A DNA stretch of 64,000 nucleotides, from contig NZ_WOAC01000017.1 of the NCBI RefSeq assembly GCF_009749525.1, positions 1-64,000 of the forward strand. The letters run 5' to 3'. Under the pieces are notes generated by a model. That model saw nothing but the letters and a program-made list of their open reading frames with translations. It did no database searches and was not told where the DNA came from. The DNA is from Mesorhizobium xinjiangense. GTDB taxonomy: Bacteria > Pseudomonadota > Alphaproteobacteria > Rhizobiales > Rhizobiaceae. The translations under genes and the position numbers were made by a program. Shown in pieces: positions 19,738-29,950 of this stretch (positions within the stretch are counted from its first letter, which is position 1; the number at the start of each line of letters is the position of its first letter).

Positions 19738-20814
19738 CTACAGGCGCTGGCCGCTCTCGGCGTCGAAGACATGCGCCGTGCCCGGCTCGATGACGAGCGG
19801 GAGGCGGTCGCCCGCCGACACGCGGGCGCTTCCCGGCAGACGTGCGACGAACGCGTCACCCGTACCATTGGCGCCAGCAAGCCGGCCATGGGCCAACGTG
19901 TCGGCGCCCAGCGTTTCCACCGCAATGACGGACAGCTCGAATTCGGGGTCGCGATCACCGGCGAGCACGAGATGCTCGGGACGCACGCCGAGAAGCAGGG
20001 GCCGGTCGTGCCCGGCAAGCTCATCCGCCCGCACCGCGATCCTGCCGCCGCCGTCGAGCGCGAAGCCTGTGCCGTTGGCCGCGCCGCGCAACATGTTCAT
20101 GGCCGGCGAGCCGATGAATCCGGCGACGAAAGTTGTCGCCGGTTTGCGGTAGACCTCCATCGGCGTGTCGATCTGCTCGGCCACGCCCGCATTCATCACC
20201 ACCAGCCGGTCGGCCAGCGTCATCGCCTCCACTTGGTCATGCGTGACATAGAGCGAGGTGGTGCCGACGGACTGCTGCATCTGCTTGATTTCGAGGCGCA
20301 TCTGCACCCTGAGCTTGGCGTCGAGATTGGAAAGCGGCTCGTCGAACAGGAAGGCGGAGGGATCGCGCACCAGCGCCCTTCCCATGGCGACGCGCTGGCG
20401 CTGGCCACCGGAAAGCGCGCGTGGCTTTCGGGCGAGATAGGGTTCGAGCTGCAGCATCGTGGCGGCCTTGTCGACGCGCTCGCGGATCTCGGCCTTCGAC
20501 TTGCCGGCGATCTTCAGGCCGTAAGCCATGTTGTCGAACACGCTCATATGCGGATAGAGCGCGTAGTTCTGGAACACCATGGCGATGTCGCGCTCGCGCG
20601 GCTCCAGCTCGTTGACCACCCTGCCGCCGATCTCGATCGTGCCGCCGGTAATGCGCTCCAGTCCGGCGACCATGCGCAGGAGCGTGGACTTGCCGCAGCC
20701 CGAGGGTCCGACGATGACGATGAATTCGCCATCGGCCACGTCGAGGCTCACACCGTGAATGACTTCGGTGTTTCCGTAGTTCTTCCTGACATCGCGAAGG
20801 GATATCGTCGCCAT
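19738..20814 (-). CDS. ugpC: sn-Glycerol-3-phosphate ABC importer, ATPase
   Basis: ATP-binding subunit of the Ugp importer, 358 residues. Walker A is GPSGCGKST near residue 37, Q-loop [13 protein letters not shown] near 80, signature [15 protein letters not shown] near 133 and Walker [16 protein letters not shown] near 155. The last 120 residues form the MalK-like OB/regulatory domain ([16 protein letters not shown]). It is the last gene of the ugpBAEC operon, 17 bases after ugpE. Assignment as UgpC instead of another sugar ATPase rests on the adjacent ugpB, ugpA and ugpE. Confidence 0.93.
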   Translation of the reverse strand: MATISLRDVRKNYGNTEVIHGVSLDVADGEFIVIVGPSGCGKSTLLRMVAGLERITGGTIEIGGRVVNELEPRERDIAMVFQNYALYPHMSVFDNMAYGLKIAGKSKAEIRERVDKAATMLQLEPYLARKPRALSGGQRQRVAMGRALVRDPSAFLFDEPLSNLDAKLRVQMRLEIKQMQQSVGTTSLYVTHDQVEAMTLADRLVVMNAGVAEQIDTPMEVYRKPATTFVAGFIGSPAMNMLRGAANGTGFALDGGGRIAVRADELAGHDRPLLLGVRPEHLVLAGDRDPEFELSVIAVETLGADTLAHGRLAGANGTGDAFVARLPGSARVSAGDRLPLVIEPGTAHVFDAESGQRL

Positions 20815-20831
20815 GGCGATGGGCTGCCTTT

Positions 20832-21668
20832 CTATTTCTCGGTCTCGACCAGACCCTTGACGAAGAGCCGCTGCATGAAGATCACGACGGCCACCGGCGG
20901 CAGAATGGCGAGCATCGCCGCGGCCATGGTGACCGGCCAGTTGCCGTAATCGTCGGCCGTCGGGATCATCTGCTTCAGCCCCATGACGATGGTGTTCATC
21001 TCCGGCTTGGTGGTGATCAGCAGCGGCCAGAGAAACTGGTTCCAGCCATAGATGAACAGGATGACGAACAGGGCCGCGATGTTGGTCACCGAGAGCGGCA
21101 GAAGGATGTCCTTGAAAAAGCGCATCGGCCCCGCCCCGTCGACGCGTGCGGCTTCCACCAATTCGTCGGGCACGGTCATGAAGAACTGGCGAAACAGGAA
21201 GGTGGCGGTGGCCGACGCGATCAGCGGCAGGATCAGGCCGCTATAGGAATTGAGCAGGTTGAGGGAGGCCGCGACCTCGTAGGTCGGCACGATGCGCACT
21301 TCGACGGGCAGCATCAGCGTCATGAAGATCGCCCAGAAGGCGAGCATGCGGAAGGGAAAGCGGAAATAGACGATGGCATAGGCCGAGATGATCGAGATGG
21401 CGATCTTGCCCACGGCGATGCCCATCGCCATGATGAAGGAGTTGAACAGCATCCGGCTCACCGGGGCGTTGATGCCGGAGGCGAGCGCTTCCTTGTAATT
21501 GTCGATGAGATGCGGGCCCGGCACCAGCGGCATGGGCGGGCGGATGATCTCGAAATGGGTCACCGTCGAGCCGACGAAGGTGAGATAGATCGGGAAGCAG
21601 ACGATCGCGATGCCGGAAATCAGCACCACGTGCATCAGGATCGTCCCAATACCGCGCTTTTCCACCAT
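20832..21668 (-). CDS. ugpE: sn-Glycerol-3-phosphate ABC importer, permease
   Basis: Second permease subunit, 278 residues with six membrane helices. The BPD inner-membrane signature is seen as [24 protein letters not shown] near residue 185. [15 protein letters not shown] near residue 45 and GVNAPV-like [13 protein letters not shown] near 66 are typical of UgpE. It starts 10 bases after ugpA ends. Together with UgpA it forms the channel that accepts substrate from UgpB. Confidence 0.94.
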   Translation of the reverse strand: MVEKRGIGTILMHVVLISGIAIVCFPIYLTFVGSTVTHFEIIRPPMPLVPGPHLIDNYKEALASGINAPVSRMLFNSFIMAMGIAVGKIAISIISAYAIVYFRFPFRMLAFWAIFMTLMLPVEVRIVPTYEVAASLNLLNSYSGLILPLIASATATFLFRQFFMTVPDELVEAARVDGAGPMRFFKDILLPLSVTNIAALFVILFIYGWNQFLWPLLITTKPEMNTIVMGLKQMIPTADDYGNWPVTMAAAMLAILPPVAVVIFMQRLFVKGLVETEK

Positions 21669-21678
21669 GGCTACGACC

Positions 21679-22560
21679 TCAATAATGCACGCGCCGCTCG
21701 ATATAGCGGAACTGGATGACGGTGAGCAGGCCGACGACGACCATCAGGATGACCGACTGTGCGGCCGAGGAGCCGAGATCCTGGCCGACGAAGCCATCGG
21801 CATAGACCTTGTAGACCAGGATGGTGGTCGACTGGCCGGGTCCACCGAGAGTCATGGTGTGGATGATGCCGAAGGTCTCGAAGAAGGCGTAGACGATGTT
21901 GACCACCAGAAGGAAGAAGGTGGTCGGCGACAGGAGCGGGAAGATGATGGTGCGGAAACGATGCCACCGCCCCGCGCCGTCGATGGCCGCGGCCTCGATC
22001 AGGCTTTTCGGGATCGCCTGCAGGCCGGCCAGGAAAAACAGGAAATTGTAGCTGATCTGCTTCCAGGCGGCCGCCGCGACGACCAGCGTCATGGCGTGGG
22101 TTCCATTGAGCAGCGGGTCCCAGTGAATGCCGGCCTTCTTCATATAGAAGGCCAGAACGCCGATGGACGGCTGGAACATGAACAGCCACATGACGCCTGC
22201 GACCGCCGGCGCCACCGCATAGGGCCAGATGAGAAGCGTCTTGTAGGCGCCCTCGCCCTTGATCACCTGATCGGCGAGTACGGCGAACAGGAGCGCGAAC
22301 GACATGGAGGCCAGCGTGACGAAGAAGGAAAAGACCGCCGTCGTGATGAAGGACTGGAGATAGTAGGAGTCGCCGAAAAGATATTCGAAGTTCGAGAACC
22401 AGACGAAGCGCGCGCCGAGGCCGAACGGATCGGGCAGCAACAGCGACTGATAAAGCGCCTGCGCCGCCGGCCAGAAGAAGAAGACGATGGTGACCAGAAG
22501 CTGCGGCGTAAGAAGCAGATACGGCAGCAGCCGGTTGTCGAAGGTGACGCGCTTTTCCAT
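21679..22560 (-). CDS. ugpA: sn-Glycerol-3-phosphate ABC importer, permease
   Basis: First permease subunit, 293 residues with six membrane helices, opening with [15 protein letters not shown]. Conserved Ugp segments are [19 protein letters not shown] near residue 45 and the coupling loop [20 protein letters not shown] near 190. It lies between ugpB and ugpE in the operon, with a 62-base gap to ugpB. Confidence 0.94.
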   Translation of the reverse strand: MEKRVTFDNRLLPYLLLTPQLLVTIVFFFWPAAQALYQSLLLPDPFGLGARFVWFSNFEYLFGDSYYLQSFITTAVFSFFVTLASMSFALLFAVLADQVIKGEGAYKTLLIWPYAVAPAVAGVMWLFMFQPSIGVLAFYMKKAGIHWDPLLNGTHAMTLVVAAAAWKQISYNFLFFLAGLQAIPKSLIEAAAIDGAGRWHRFRTIIFPLLSPTTFFLLVVNIVYAFFETFGIIHTMTLGGPGQSTTILVYKVYADGFVGQDLGSSAAQSVILMVVVGLLTVIQFRYIERRVHY

Positions 22561-22622
22561 GATACGGGATCTGCTGGCGCAGGGCCGGCGCTCATCCGCG
22601 CCGGCCCTGCAGCCTCATTGGG

Positions 22623-23945
22623 TCAGCGGGTGGACTGCTCGAAACGGCGCAGCAGTTCGTTGCCGCGCGATACAGCCTCGTCGAGCGCTGCCTTGGCTTC
22701 CTTGTCGCCCTGCCAGACCGCTTCCAATTCTTCGTCGATGATGGCACGGATCTGATCGAAGTTGCCGAGCCGGATGCCTTTGGAATTCTCCGTCGGCGCC
22801 TTGCCGGTCATCTGGATGATGGCGACGTCGGTGCCCGGGTTCTCCTCGTAGAAGCCCTGTTCCTTGGTCAGCTCATAGGCGGCCGTGGTGATCGGCAGAT
22901 AGCCCGTGTCCTGGTGCCACTGCGCCTGGATCTCGGCGCTCGACAGGAAGTTGAGGAAATCGGCCACGCCGGAATATTCCTCCGCCTCGTGGCCGGACAT
23001 GGCCCAAAGCGAAGCGCCGCCGATGATCGTGTTCTGCGGTGCGCCCTCGACATCCGGCCAGTAGGGCAGGTTGGTCACCGTGAATGGGAAATCGGCTTCC
23101 GCCTTGACACCCGCATAACCGGCAGACGATTCGGTGAACATTGCGCACTCGCCGGAGCGGAAGCGCGCGCCGCCCTCGTTGCGACGGCCGGAATAGCTGA
23201 AGAGGCCATCCTTGGCCCATTCGGCCAGTTTCGAGATGTGCTTGACCTGCAGATCGCCGTTGAAGGCCAATTCGGTGTCGGTGCCGCCGAAGCCGTTGGC
23301 CTTCGTGGCGAAGGGGGTGTTGTGATAGGCGCTCAGATTTTCCAGATGCACCCAGGACTGCCAGGCCGTAGTGAAGGGGCATTCGGAGCCGGATTCCTTC
23401 AGCTTGACAAGGATTTCCTCCACTTCCGGCCAGGTAGCCGGCTTGCTTTCGGGATCGAGCCCGGCCGCTTCCAGCGCATCCTTGTTGATGTAGAGGACCG
23501 GGGTCGAGGAATTATAGGGCAGCGACAGCATCTCGCCGTCGGCCGTGGTGTAGTAGCCGGTGACGGCCGCCAGATAGGCGCTCGGATCGAATTCGGCTTT
23601 CGCTTCGGCCATCATCTCGTAAACGGGCTTGATCGCACCCTTGGCCGCCATCATCGTTGCCGTGCCGACCTCGAAAACCTGCAGGAGGTGGGGCTGCTCG
23701 CCGGCGCGGAAGGCGGCGATGCCGGCATTCAGCGTCTCCGAATAATTGCCCTTGTAGGCGGCGACGACTTCGTATTCGTCCTGGCTGGCGTTGAACTTTT
23801 CGACCTGGGCGTTGAGCAGCTCGCCGAGCCGGCCCTGCATGGCATGCCAGAACTGGATCTGGGTCTGCGCCTGCGCCGTACCGATCATGGAGGGAAGCAC
23901 GACCGCGAGCGCGGTTGCTGCAGGAATCATTGTACGAAATTTCAT
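22623..23945 (-). CDS. ugpB: sn-Glycerol-3-phosphate ABC importer, binding protein
   Basis: Periplasmic binding protein for glycerol-3-phosphate and glycerophosphodiesters, 440 residues. The signal peptide ends at AQAQ near residue 27 and the mature protein begins TQIQFWHAMQGRLGELLN, the UgpB hallmark. VAAYKGNYSETLNAGIAAFR near residue 62 and SLPYNSSTPVLYINKDAL near 145 are ligand-site and hinge segments of the family. It is the first gene of the operon and is preceded by a possible Pho box, fitting the known phosphate-starvation control of ugp in rhizobia. Confidence 0.96.
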   Translation of the reverse strand: MKFRTMIPAATALAVVLPSMIGTAQAQTQIQFWHAMQGRLGELLNAQVEKFNASQDEYEVVAAYKGNYSETLNAGIAAFRAGEQPHLLQVFEVGTATMMAAKGAIKPVYEMMAEAKAEFDPSAYLAAVTGYYTTADGEMLSLPYNSSTPVLYINKDALEAAGLDPESKPATWPEVEEILVKLKESGSECPFTTAWQSWVHLENLSAYHNTPFATKANGFGGTDTELAFNGDLQVKHISKLAEWAKDGLFSYSGRRNEGGARFRSGECAMFTESSAGYAGVKAEADFPFTVTNLPYWPDVEGAPQNTIIGGASLWAMSGHEAEEYSGVADFLNFLSSAEIQAQWHQDTGYLPITTAAYELTKEQGFYEENPGTDVAIIQMTGKAPTENSKGIRLGNFDQIRAIIDEELEAVWQGDKEAKAALDEAVSRGNELLRRFEQSTR

Positions 23946-24010
23946 TTGCTGTTCTCCCTAGTGGCTCAAATCGCCGGTTCAAATATGCCGGTCGTTATTG
24001 GTCGGCTCAT

Positions 24011-24028
24011 GTTACGGGCAAATGACAC
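24011..24028 (-). promoter_or_regulatory. Possible PhoB box upstream of ugpB
   Basis: On the minus strand the sequence reads GTGTCAT, TTGC, CCGTAAC: two heptamers separated by four bases, the spacing of a Pho box. The first half differs from CTGTCAT at one base; the second is weaker. It lies about 65-85 bases before the ugpB start, a workable position for activation. Called from position and pattern only. Confidence 0.35.
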
Positions 24029-24159
24029 AAGCTGGCAATTCGATTTTCCACAGGCTGAAAATAATACGAAACAGGTTGAAAGCGGATCGAAAATGGGATG
24101 CGTAGACGCAGACTCGAAAACCGCGGTTGGAGCGGTTCTCCGTTTGAAGTGAACGCGCG

Positions 24160-24822
24160 TTAACGCGCGCCGAAGATCGCCGAGCCGACGCGCACATGCG
24201 TCGCGCCGAAGGCGACGGCCAGCTCATAATCGCCCGACATGCCCATGGAAAGCCGGTCGAGGCCGGCCTGGCGGGCGAGCTTTTCCAGAAGCGCGAAATG
24301 CGGGCCCGGATTCTCGTCGAGCGGCGGGATGCACATCAGCCCGTCGATCGTCAGCCCGTGCCGGGTGCGGCAGCGCTCGACGAAGGCGACCGCTTCGCGC
24401 GGGTCGATGCCGGCCTTCTGCGGCTCGGAACCCGTATTGACCTGGACGTACAGACGCGGCCGCCGGTCCTGCCTGTTCATTTCCTTGGCCAGTTCGGCGG
24501 CGATCTTCTCGCGGTCGACCGTCTCGATGACGTCGAACAGCGCCACCGCCTCCTTGGCCTTGTTGGATTGCAGCGGCCCGATGAGATGAAGCACGAGATC
24601 CGGAAACCCCTCCTTCAGCGCCGGCCATTTGGACAGCGCCTCCTGCACGCGGTTCTCGCCGAAGACGCGCTGGCCAGCCTCGATGACTGGCCGTATCGTA
24701 TCCGCATCGAAGGTCTTTGACACCGCGACCAGGGTGACGGCGCCGGAGGGGCGGCCGGCTTCGGTCTCAGCAGCGGCGATCCTGCGCTTCACCTCGTTCA
24801 GCCCCTCGACCGCATTCGTCAT
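24160..24822 (-). CDS. YggS/PLPBP family PLP-binding protein
   Basis: A 220-residue pyridoxal-5'-phosphate homeostasis protein, a single TIM barrel without known catalytic activity. The PLP lysine lies in LVAVSKTFDADTI near residue 33; FGENRVQEALSKWP near 55, HLIGPLQSNKAKEAV near 80, YVQVNTGSEPQKAGI near 120 and LSMGMSGDYELAVAFGATHVRVGSAIFG at the end (read in two parts) build the phosphate site. It faces away from leuS; the divergent space is about 135 bp. Confidence 0.93.
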   Translation of the reverse strand: MTNAVEGLNEVKRRIAAAETEAGRPSGAVTLVAVSKTFDADTIRPVIEAGQRVFGENRVQEALSKWPALKEGFPDLVLHLIGPLQSNKAKEAVALFDVIETVDREKIAAELAKEMNRQDRRPRLYVQVNTGSEPQKAGIDPREAVAFVERCRTRHGLTIDGLMCIPPLDENPGPHFALLEKLARQAGLDRLSMGMSGDYELAVAFGATHVRVGSAIFGAR

Positions 24823-24958
24823 TCAATCGCTCCAGATCCGGTGTGTCGGGCGCCTGCCGCCGGCGTCCCGGCGGCACTGCGAGAGTTGACGCTTCCCGCA
24901 ATACGTGGTGAAGGTCCGCCCGGCAAATTCCTGCACCTTATCGAGCGAAATCACGGTC

Positions 24959-27577
24959 ATGGCAACCGAACGATACAATCCCCGGGTCTCAGAGCCGCGC
25001 TGGCAGAAGCAGTGGGCGGAGGCGAAGCTCTTCGAGACGAAGAACGACGATCCGCGCCCGAAATATTACGTGCTCGAGATGTTCCCCTACCCGTCGGGAC
25101 GCATCCATATGGGCCATGTCCGCAACTATGCGATGGGCGACGTGGTGGCACGCTACCGCCGGGCCGCCGGCTATAACGTGCTGCATCCGATGGGCTGGGA
25201 CGCTTTCGGCATGCCGGCCGAGAATGCCGCCATGCAGAACAAGGTCCATCCGGCCCAATGGACCTATCAGAACATCGACACGATGCGCGCACAGCTCAAG
25301 TCGATGGGTCTGTCGCTCGATTGGTCGCGCGAATTCGCCACCTGCGACGTCGACTATTACCACCGCCAGCAGATGCTGTTCCTCGATTTCTTCGGCAAGG
25401 GGCTGGTCGGCCGCAAGGTCTCCAAGGTCAACTGGGATCCCGTCGACCAGACGGTGCTGGCCAACGAGCAGGTGATCGACGGCCGCGGCTGGCGTTCCGG
25501 TGCCGAGGTGGAGAGCCGCGAGCTGGCGCAATGGGTCTTCAAGATCACCGACTACAGCCAGGATCTCCTGGACGCGATCGATCGTCTGGACGAATGGCCG
25601 GAAAAGGTGCGGCTGATGCAGCGCAACTGGATCGGCCGTTCGGATGGCATGCTGATCCGCTGGGCGCTCGACACGAAGACCGCGCCCGAAGGCGTCGGTG
25701 AACTGGAGGTCTACACGACCCGTCCCGATACGATCTTCGGTGCCTCCTTCATGGCGATCGCCGCCGACCACCCGCTGGCCAAGACGGTTGCCGAAGGCAA
25801 TGCCGAGCTTGCCGCCTTCATCGAGGAATGCCGGCGCATGGGCACGTCCGTTGCGGCGCTCGAGACGGCGGAGAAGAAAGGTTTCGACACGGGGCTGCGC
25901 GTCGTCCATCCCTTCGACCCGAACTGGACGCTGCCGGTCTATGTGGCCAATTTCGTGCTCATGGACTACGGCACCGGCGCCATTTTCGGCTGCCCGTCGG
26001 GCGACCAGCGCGACCTCGATTTCGCCAACAAGTATGGCCTGCCGGTGGTGCCGGTGGTCATGCCGGAGGGCGGCGATCCGGCGACCTTCCAGATCACCGA
26101 GGAAGCCTATGTCGACGACGGCGTGATGATCAATTCGCACTTCCTCGACGGCATGAAGCCGGCGCAAGCCTTCGACGAGGTTGCAGACCGGCTTTCGGCG
26201 GTGTCGCTCGGCAACCGGCCGCAGGGCGAGCGCAAGGTCAATTTCCGCCTGCGCGACTGGGGCATTTCGCGTCAGCGCTATTGGGGCTGCCCGATCCCCA
26301 TGATCCATTGCGAGGATTGCGGCGTCGTGCCGGTGCCGAAGGCCGATCTGCCCGTCAAGCTGCCCGACGACGTGGAGTTCGACCGGCCGGGCAATCCGCT
26401 CGACCGTCATCCCACATGGCGCCATGTGGACTGCCCGAAATGCGGCAAGCCGGCCCGGCGCGAGACGGACACGATGGACACCTTCGTCGATTCGTCGTGG
26501 TATTTCACCCGCTTTACCGCCCCGTGGGAGGATCAGCCGACAGACCGCGAAGCCGCCAATGCCTGGCTGCCGGTCGACCAGTATATCGGCGGCATCGAGC
26601 ATGCGATCCTGCACCTGCTCTATTCGCGCTTCTTCACCCGCGCCATGCGCGACACCGGACATGTCGATCTGGCCGAGCCGTTCAAGGGCCTGTTCACGCA
26701 GGGCATGGTGGTGCACGAGACCTATAAGGGGCGCGAAGGCTATTTGACGCCGGCCGAGGTGCGCGTCGAGGAAGGCGAGGGGACGCGGCGCGCCTTCACC
26801 ATTGCCGGCGGCGAGGAGCTGCAGATCGGCTCGATCGAGAAGATGTCGAAGTCGAAGAAGAACGTTGTCGACCCCGACGACATCATTACCGGCTACGGCG
26901 CCGACACGGCACGCTGGTTCATGCTGTCGGATTCACCGCCCGATCGCGACGTGATCTGGACGGAGGCCGGCGTGGAAGGCGCGCACCGCTTCGTCCAGCG
27001 CCTGTGGCGCATGGTGGCAGAGGCGGCCGAACCGCTCAAGGCGGCCGAATCGGCCGCCGGGTCCGAAGGCGTTGCGGGCAACGTGTCGAAGGCGGCCCAC
27101 AAGACGCTCAAGGCGGTGGGCGAGGATATCGAGAAGCTCGCCTTCAACAAGGCGGTGGCGCGCATCTACGAATTTGCCAACGTGCTGCAGCCGGCGTTCG
27201 CCAGGCTCGCTTCGGGCGATGGCGAACCTGCGCTCGCCGGTGCGGCGCGCCAGGCCATGGAGTTCCTCATCTCCATGATCGCGCCGATGATGCCGCATCT
27301 GGCGGAAGAGTTGTGGGCGGCGATCGATGGGGAGGGCATGGCTGCCGAACGCGCCTGGCCGGCATTCGATCCGGCGCTCGTCATCGACGAGGAGGTCGTG
27401 CTGCCGGTCCAGATCAACGGCAAGAAGCGTGGCGATTTGACAATTGCGCGCGACGCGGATCAAGGTGCAGTCGAGGCGGCGGTGCTTGAACTCGATTTCG
27501 TGCGCAAGGCGCTCGAAGGCAAGTCGCCGCGCAAGGTCATCGTCGTCCCGCAGAGGATCGTGAATGTTGTTGTCTGA
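24959..27577 (+). CDS. leuS: Leucyl-tRNA synthetase
   Basis: Charges tRNA-Leu with leucine. The 872-residue protein has the class I signature [17 protein letters not shown] near residue 42 (HIGH as HMGH), the editing (CP1) insertion with the conserved [11 protein letters not shown] near 250, and the KMSKS loop as KMSKSKKNV near 627. The C-terminal anticodon-binding helical domain and the VQINGKKRG tail follow. The ATG at 24959 gives the usual N terminus ATERYNPR. The end overlaps lptE by 14 bases. Confidence 0.98.
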   Translation: MATERYNPRVSEPRWQKQWAEAKLFETKNDDPRPKYYVLEMFPYPSGRIHMGHVRNYAMGDVVARYRRAAGYNVLHPMGWDAFGMPAENAAMQNKVHPAQWTYQNIDTMRAQLKSMGLSLDWSREFATCDVDYYHRQQMLFLDFFGKGLVGRKVSKVNWDPVDQTVLANEQVIDGRGWRSGAEVESRELAQWVFKITDYSQDLLDAIDRLDEWPEKVRLMQRNWIGRSDGMLIRWALDTKTAPEGVGELEVYTTRPDTIFGASFMAIAADHPLAKTVAEGNAELAAFIEECRRMGTSVAALETAEKKGFDTGLRVVHPFDPNWTLPVYVANFVLMDYGTGAIFGCPSGDQRDLDFANKYGLPVVPVVMPEGGDPATFQITEEAYVDDGVMINSHFLDGMKPAQAFDEVADRLSAVSLGNRPQGERKVNFRLRDWGISRQRYWGCPIPMIHCEDCGVVPVPKADLPVKLPDDVEFDRPGNPLDRHPTWRHVDCPKCGKPARRETDTMDTFVDSSWYFTRFTAPWEDQPTDREAANAWLPVDQYIGGIEHAILHLLYSRFFTRAMRDTGHVDLAEPFKGLFTQGMVVHETYKGREGYLTPAEVRVEEGEGTRRAFTIAGGEELQIGSIEKMSKSKKNVVDPDDIITGYGADTARWFMLSDSPPDRDVIWTEAGVEGAHRFVQRLWRMVAEAAEPLKAAESAAGSEGVAGNVSKAAHKTLKAVGEDIEKLAFNKAVARIYEFANVLQPAFARLASGDGEPALAGAARQAMEFLISMIAPMMPHLAEELWAAIDGEGMAAERAWPAFDPALVIDEEVVLPVQINGKKRGDLTIARDADQGAVEAAVLELDFVRKALEGKSPRKVIVVPQRIVNVVV

Positions 27578-28139
27578 GCGGATTATTCGGTCGAGCCGGG
27601 TTGCCGGCAGGGCGGGTTTGCTTGTGGCTGCGGCGGGCCTGCTGGCCCTTTCGAGCTGCACCGTGCGTCCGCTTTACGGGGTAACGGTACAATCCTTCGG
27701 TCCGGCCTCCGGGGCGACGGCCGGTCTGGCCGCGATTGCCATCAAACCGGCCAATACGCGCTATGAACAGGAAGTTCGCAACCATCTCGTCTTCATGTTC
27801 GGCGGCGGGGCGGGCGAGCCTTCCGCATCCCGCTATTCGCTCGATCTTGGCGTCACGAGCCGACGGGAATCGGTGGTTAGCGTGCAAAGGACGACCAGCG
27901 ACAACGAGCCGACTGCCGGCGCCGTCAGGCTTCGCTCGCGATACACGCTGACCGACACGGCGACAGGAGAGATCGTCGCCAGCGGCGAGCGTTCCGTGCG
28001 CTCGTCCTATGACATTCCGCGCCAGCGTTTTGCCGCCCTGCGCGCCGAACGCGATGCGGAAGATCGCGCGGCGCGTGAGCTGGCCGAACAACTTCGCCTT
28101 GCATTGGCGCAGAATCTCGGGAAAATTTCCGCTCGTTGA
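27564..28139 (+). CDS. lptE: LPS assembly lipoprotein LptE-like
   Basis: A 191-residue outer-membrane lipoprotein expected to plug and assemble the LptD lipopolysaccharide translocon. The signal ends with a lipobox LALSSC near residue 31, followed by TVRPLYG, the standard opening of alphaproteobacterial LptE. The rest is a small alpha/beta domain ([50 protein letters not shown]). The overlap with leuS is the arrangement seen across Rhizobiales, which supports the call. The holA gene that usually comes next is not here. Confidence 0.85.
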   Translation: MLLSERIIRSSRVAGRAGLLVAAAGLLALSSCTVRPLYGVTVQSFGPASGATAGLAAIAIKPANTRYEQEVRNHLVFMFGGGAGEPSASRYSLDLGVTSRRESVVSVQRTTSDNEPTAGAVRLRSRYTLTDTATGEIVASGERSVRSSYDIPRQRFAALRAERDAEDRAARELAEQLRLALAQNLGKISAR

Positions 28140-28238
28140 TCGTTTGCCGGGGGTAAAGCATTTTCCGCGGCTAAATTTGCGGCGTCATTGTTGCGTCATA
28201 GATTTCGGCCAAACAGAATGCGACCGGAGTGGAAGACC

Positions 28239-29150
28239 ATGGACCTGCAGACATCGCCTTCCTCGATCGCCAGGCTTTTCGGCAGCAAGGCACTGTATGG
28301 CGACGCTTTGGACGAGGATACGCACATTGTCGACCAGCTGATTCGCGAACGCTCGTTGAAGATTTCGCGCCATCCGCTGTGGCCTGTCTTTCGGCCTCTC
28401 CTTTACCGGGTGTTCCGCTACCGCGACGCCGTGCGCATGGCCGACGACGTCGCGGCGATGTCGGGTCACGACGCGTTCGAATATCTGAGCAATCTGCTTG
28501 CGCTCGACCTGTCGGTGACCGGCGTGGAGAACATTCCGCGCACGGGCTCCTTCATCCTGGCACCGAATCATCCGACCGGCATCGCGGACGGCATTGCCGT
28601 CTATGACGCGATGAAGCGGCACCGCGCCGACATGGCGATCTTCGCCAATCGCGATGCGCTCAGGGTTTCGGCCGGTTTCCGTGACATGATCATCCCGGTC
28701 GAGTGGCGAGCCGGCGAAAAATCGCATGCCAAGAGCCGCGACACGCTGGAAATGACGTCGCGCGCCTTCACCGAGAAGAAGGCGCTGGTGCTCTTTCCGG
28801 CCGGCCGCATCGCCTACTGGCACGAGGGTCGGCTGACCGAGCGGCCATGGCAGAGCTCGGCTGCCGCGCTTGCCAGGCGCTACGACGTGCCGATCGTGCC
28901 GGCGCATATTTCCGCGCGCAATTCCGGCCTGTTCTATTTTCTCGCCAAGCATTCGACCGAATTGCGCGACATGACGGTGTTCTACGAGCTTCTCAACAAG
29001 GAGCGCTTCCGTTTTTCCATTGCCTTCGGCAAGCCGATACCGGCAAGCGATCTCGACGGCGATACGGCCGAGATGACGGGACGCTTGCAGGATCACACCG
29101 TGGTCCGCCTGGCCGCGGATCCTGCGGCGGAGTTTTGCCCGGGGAGCTGA
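28239..29150 (+). CDS. 1-acyl-glycerol-3-phosphate acyltransferase-like protein
   Basis: A 303-residue membrane-associated protein of the PlsC/GPAT acyltransferase superfamily. The catalytic motif NHPTGIAD, an NHxxxxD form, is at residues 110-117, followed by a FPAGRIAYW block near 195 matching the FPEG-type motif with Ala replacing Glu, and VPIVPAHISARNSG near 220. I start it at the ATG 28239, preceded by GGAGTGGAAG; in-frame ATGs occur up to 17 codons earlier. The substrate is unknown; phospholipid or ornithine-lipid synthesis are possible. It ends at a strong hairpin facing the transaldolase gene. Confidence 0.8.
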   Translation: MDLQTSPSSIARLFGSKALYGDALDEDTHIVDQLIRERSLKISRHPLWPVFRPLLYRVFRYRDAVRMADDVAAMSGHDAFEYLSNLLALDLSVTGVENIPRTGSFILAPNHPTGIADGIAVYDAMKRHRADMAIFANRDALRVSAGFRDMIIPVEWRAGEKSHAKSRDTLEMTSRAFTEKKALVLFPAGRIAYWHEGRLTERPWQSSAAALARRYDVPIVPAHISARNSGLFYFLAKHSTELRDMTVFYELLNKERFRFSIAFGKPIPASDLDGDTAEMTGRLQDHTVVRLAADPAAEFCPGS

Positions 29151-29159
29151 GCCAAATCA

Positions 29160-29184
29160 AACGGCCCGCGCGAGGCGGGCCGTT
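29160..29184. terminator. Bidirectional hairpin terminator
   Basis: A perfect 10-bp stem, AACGGCCCGC paired with GCGGGCCGTT across a five-base loop, lies between the convergent acyltransferase and transaldolase genes. Its A- and T-bearing flanks let it act in both directions. Confidence 0.75.
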
Positions 29185-29206
29185 CATCCGATTTGCGCGG
29201 CGCGGT

Positions 29207-29860
29207 TCAGCCGATCTTCTGTCCGGTCTTGGCCCAGTCGGCGAGAAAGGCCTCCAGGCCCTTGTCGGTCAGCGGATGCTTGACCAGCGCCTTGAGCGTT
29301 GACGGCGGCACGGTGGCGACATCGGCGCCGATCAGGGCTGCCTGCCTGACATGGTTCACGGTGCGGATCGAGGCGGCCAGGATCTCGGTCTTGAAGCCGT
29401 AATTGTCGTAGATGGTGCGGATCTCGGAGATCAGCTCCATGCCGTCAATGCCCATGTCGTCGATACGGCCGATGAAGGGCGAGATGAAGGTGGCGCCGGC
29501 CTTGGCGGCCAGAAGCGCCTGGTTGGCCGAGAAGCACAGCGTCACATTGACCTGCCGGCCATCGGAAGTCAGCGCCTTGCAGGCCTTCAGCCCGTCGAGC
29601 GTCAGCGGCACCTTGATGCAGATATTGTCGGCGATCGTGGCGAGCACCTTGGCTTCGCGCATCATTTCGGAATATTCGGTCGCCGTCACCTCTGCCGAAA
29701 CCGGACCTTCGACAATGTCGCAAATCTCCCTCGTAACCTCGATGATGTCGCGCCCGGACTTCATGACCAGCGAAGGATTGGTGGTCACGCCGTCAAGCAG
29801 ACCGAGCTCGTTGAGTTCGCGGATTTCCTTGACGTCCGCGGTGTCGACGAAGAATTTCAT
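29207..29860 (-). CDS. Transaldolase (small TalC/Fsa type)
   Basis: A 217-residue single-barrel enzyme that moves three-carbon units between sugar phosphates in the pentose phosphate pathway; some relatives are fructose-6-phosphate aldolases. Family features are [20 protein letters not shown] at the start, [16 protein letters not shown] near residue 22, the Schiff-base Lys in NICIKVPLT near 86, and [27 protein letters not shown] (residues about 162-188). The ATG at 29860 gives the exact family N terminus. It is divergent from priA. Confidence 0.95.
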   Translation of the reverse strand: MKFFVDTADVKEIRELNELGLLDGVTTNPSLVMKSGRDIIEVTREICDIVEGPVSAEVTATEYSEMMREAKVLATIADNICIKVPLTLDGLKACKALTSDGRQVNVTLCFSANQALLAAKAGATFISPFIGRIDDMGIDGMELISEIRTIYDNYGFKTEILAASIRTVNHVRQAALIGADVATVPPSTLKALVKHPLTDKGLEAFLADWAKTGQKIG

Positions 29861-29950
29861 GGCATCTCCTTGGCGTTCGGTGCCGGCGGCGCGCGCCGTC
29901 ATGTTGGTCGGCCTTTGCTCTAAAGCAAAGTCGGGGCAAGGTCACGGGTC

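Noticed and set aside
24989-26716. A 575-codon open frame antisense to leuS
   Set aside because: His/Arg-rich shadow of a clear leucyl-tRNA synthetase gene, with no recognisable domain.
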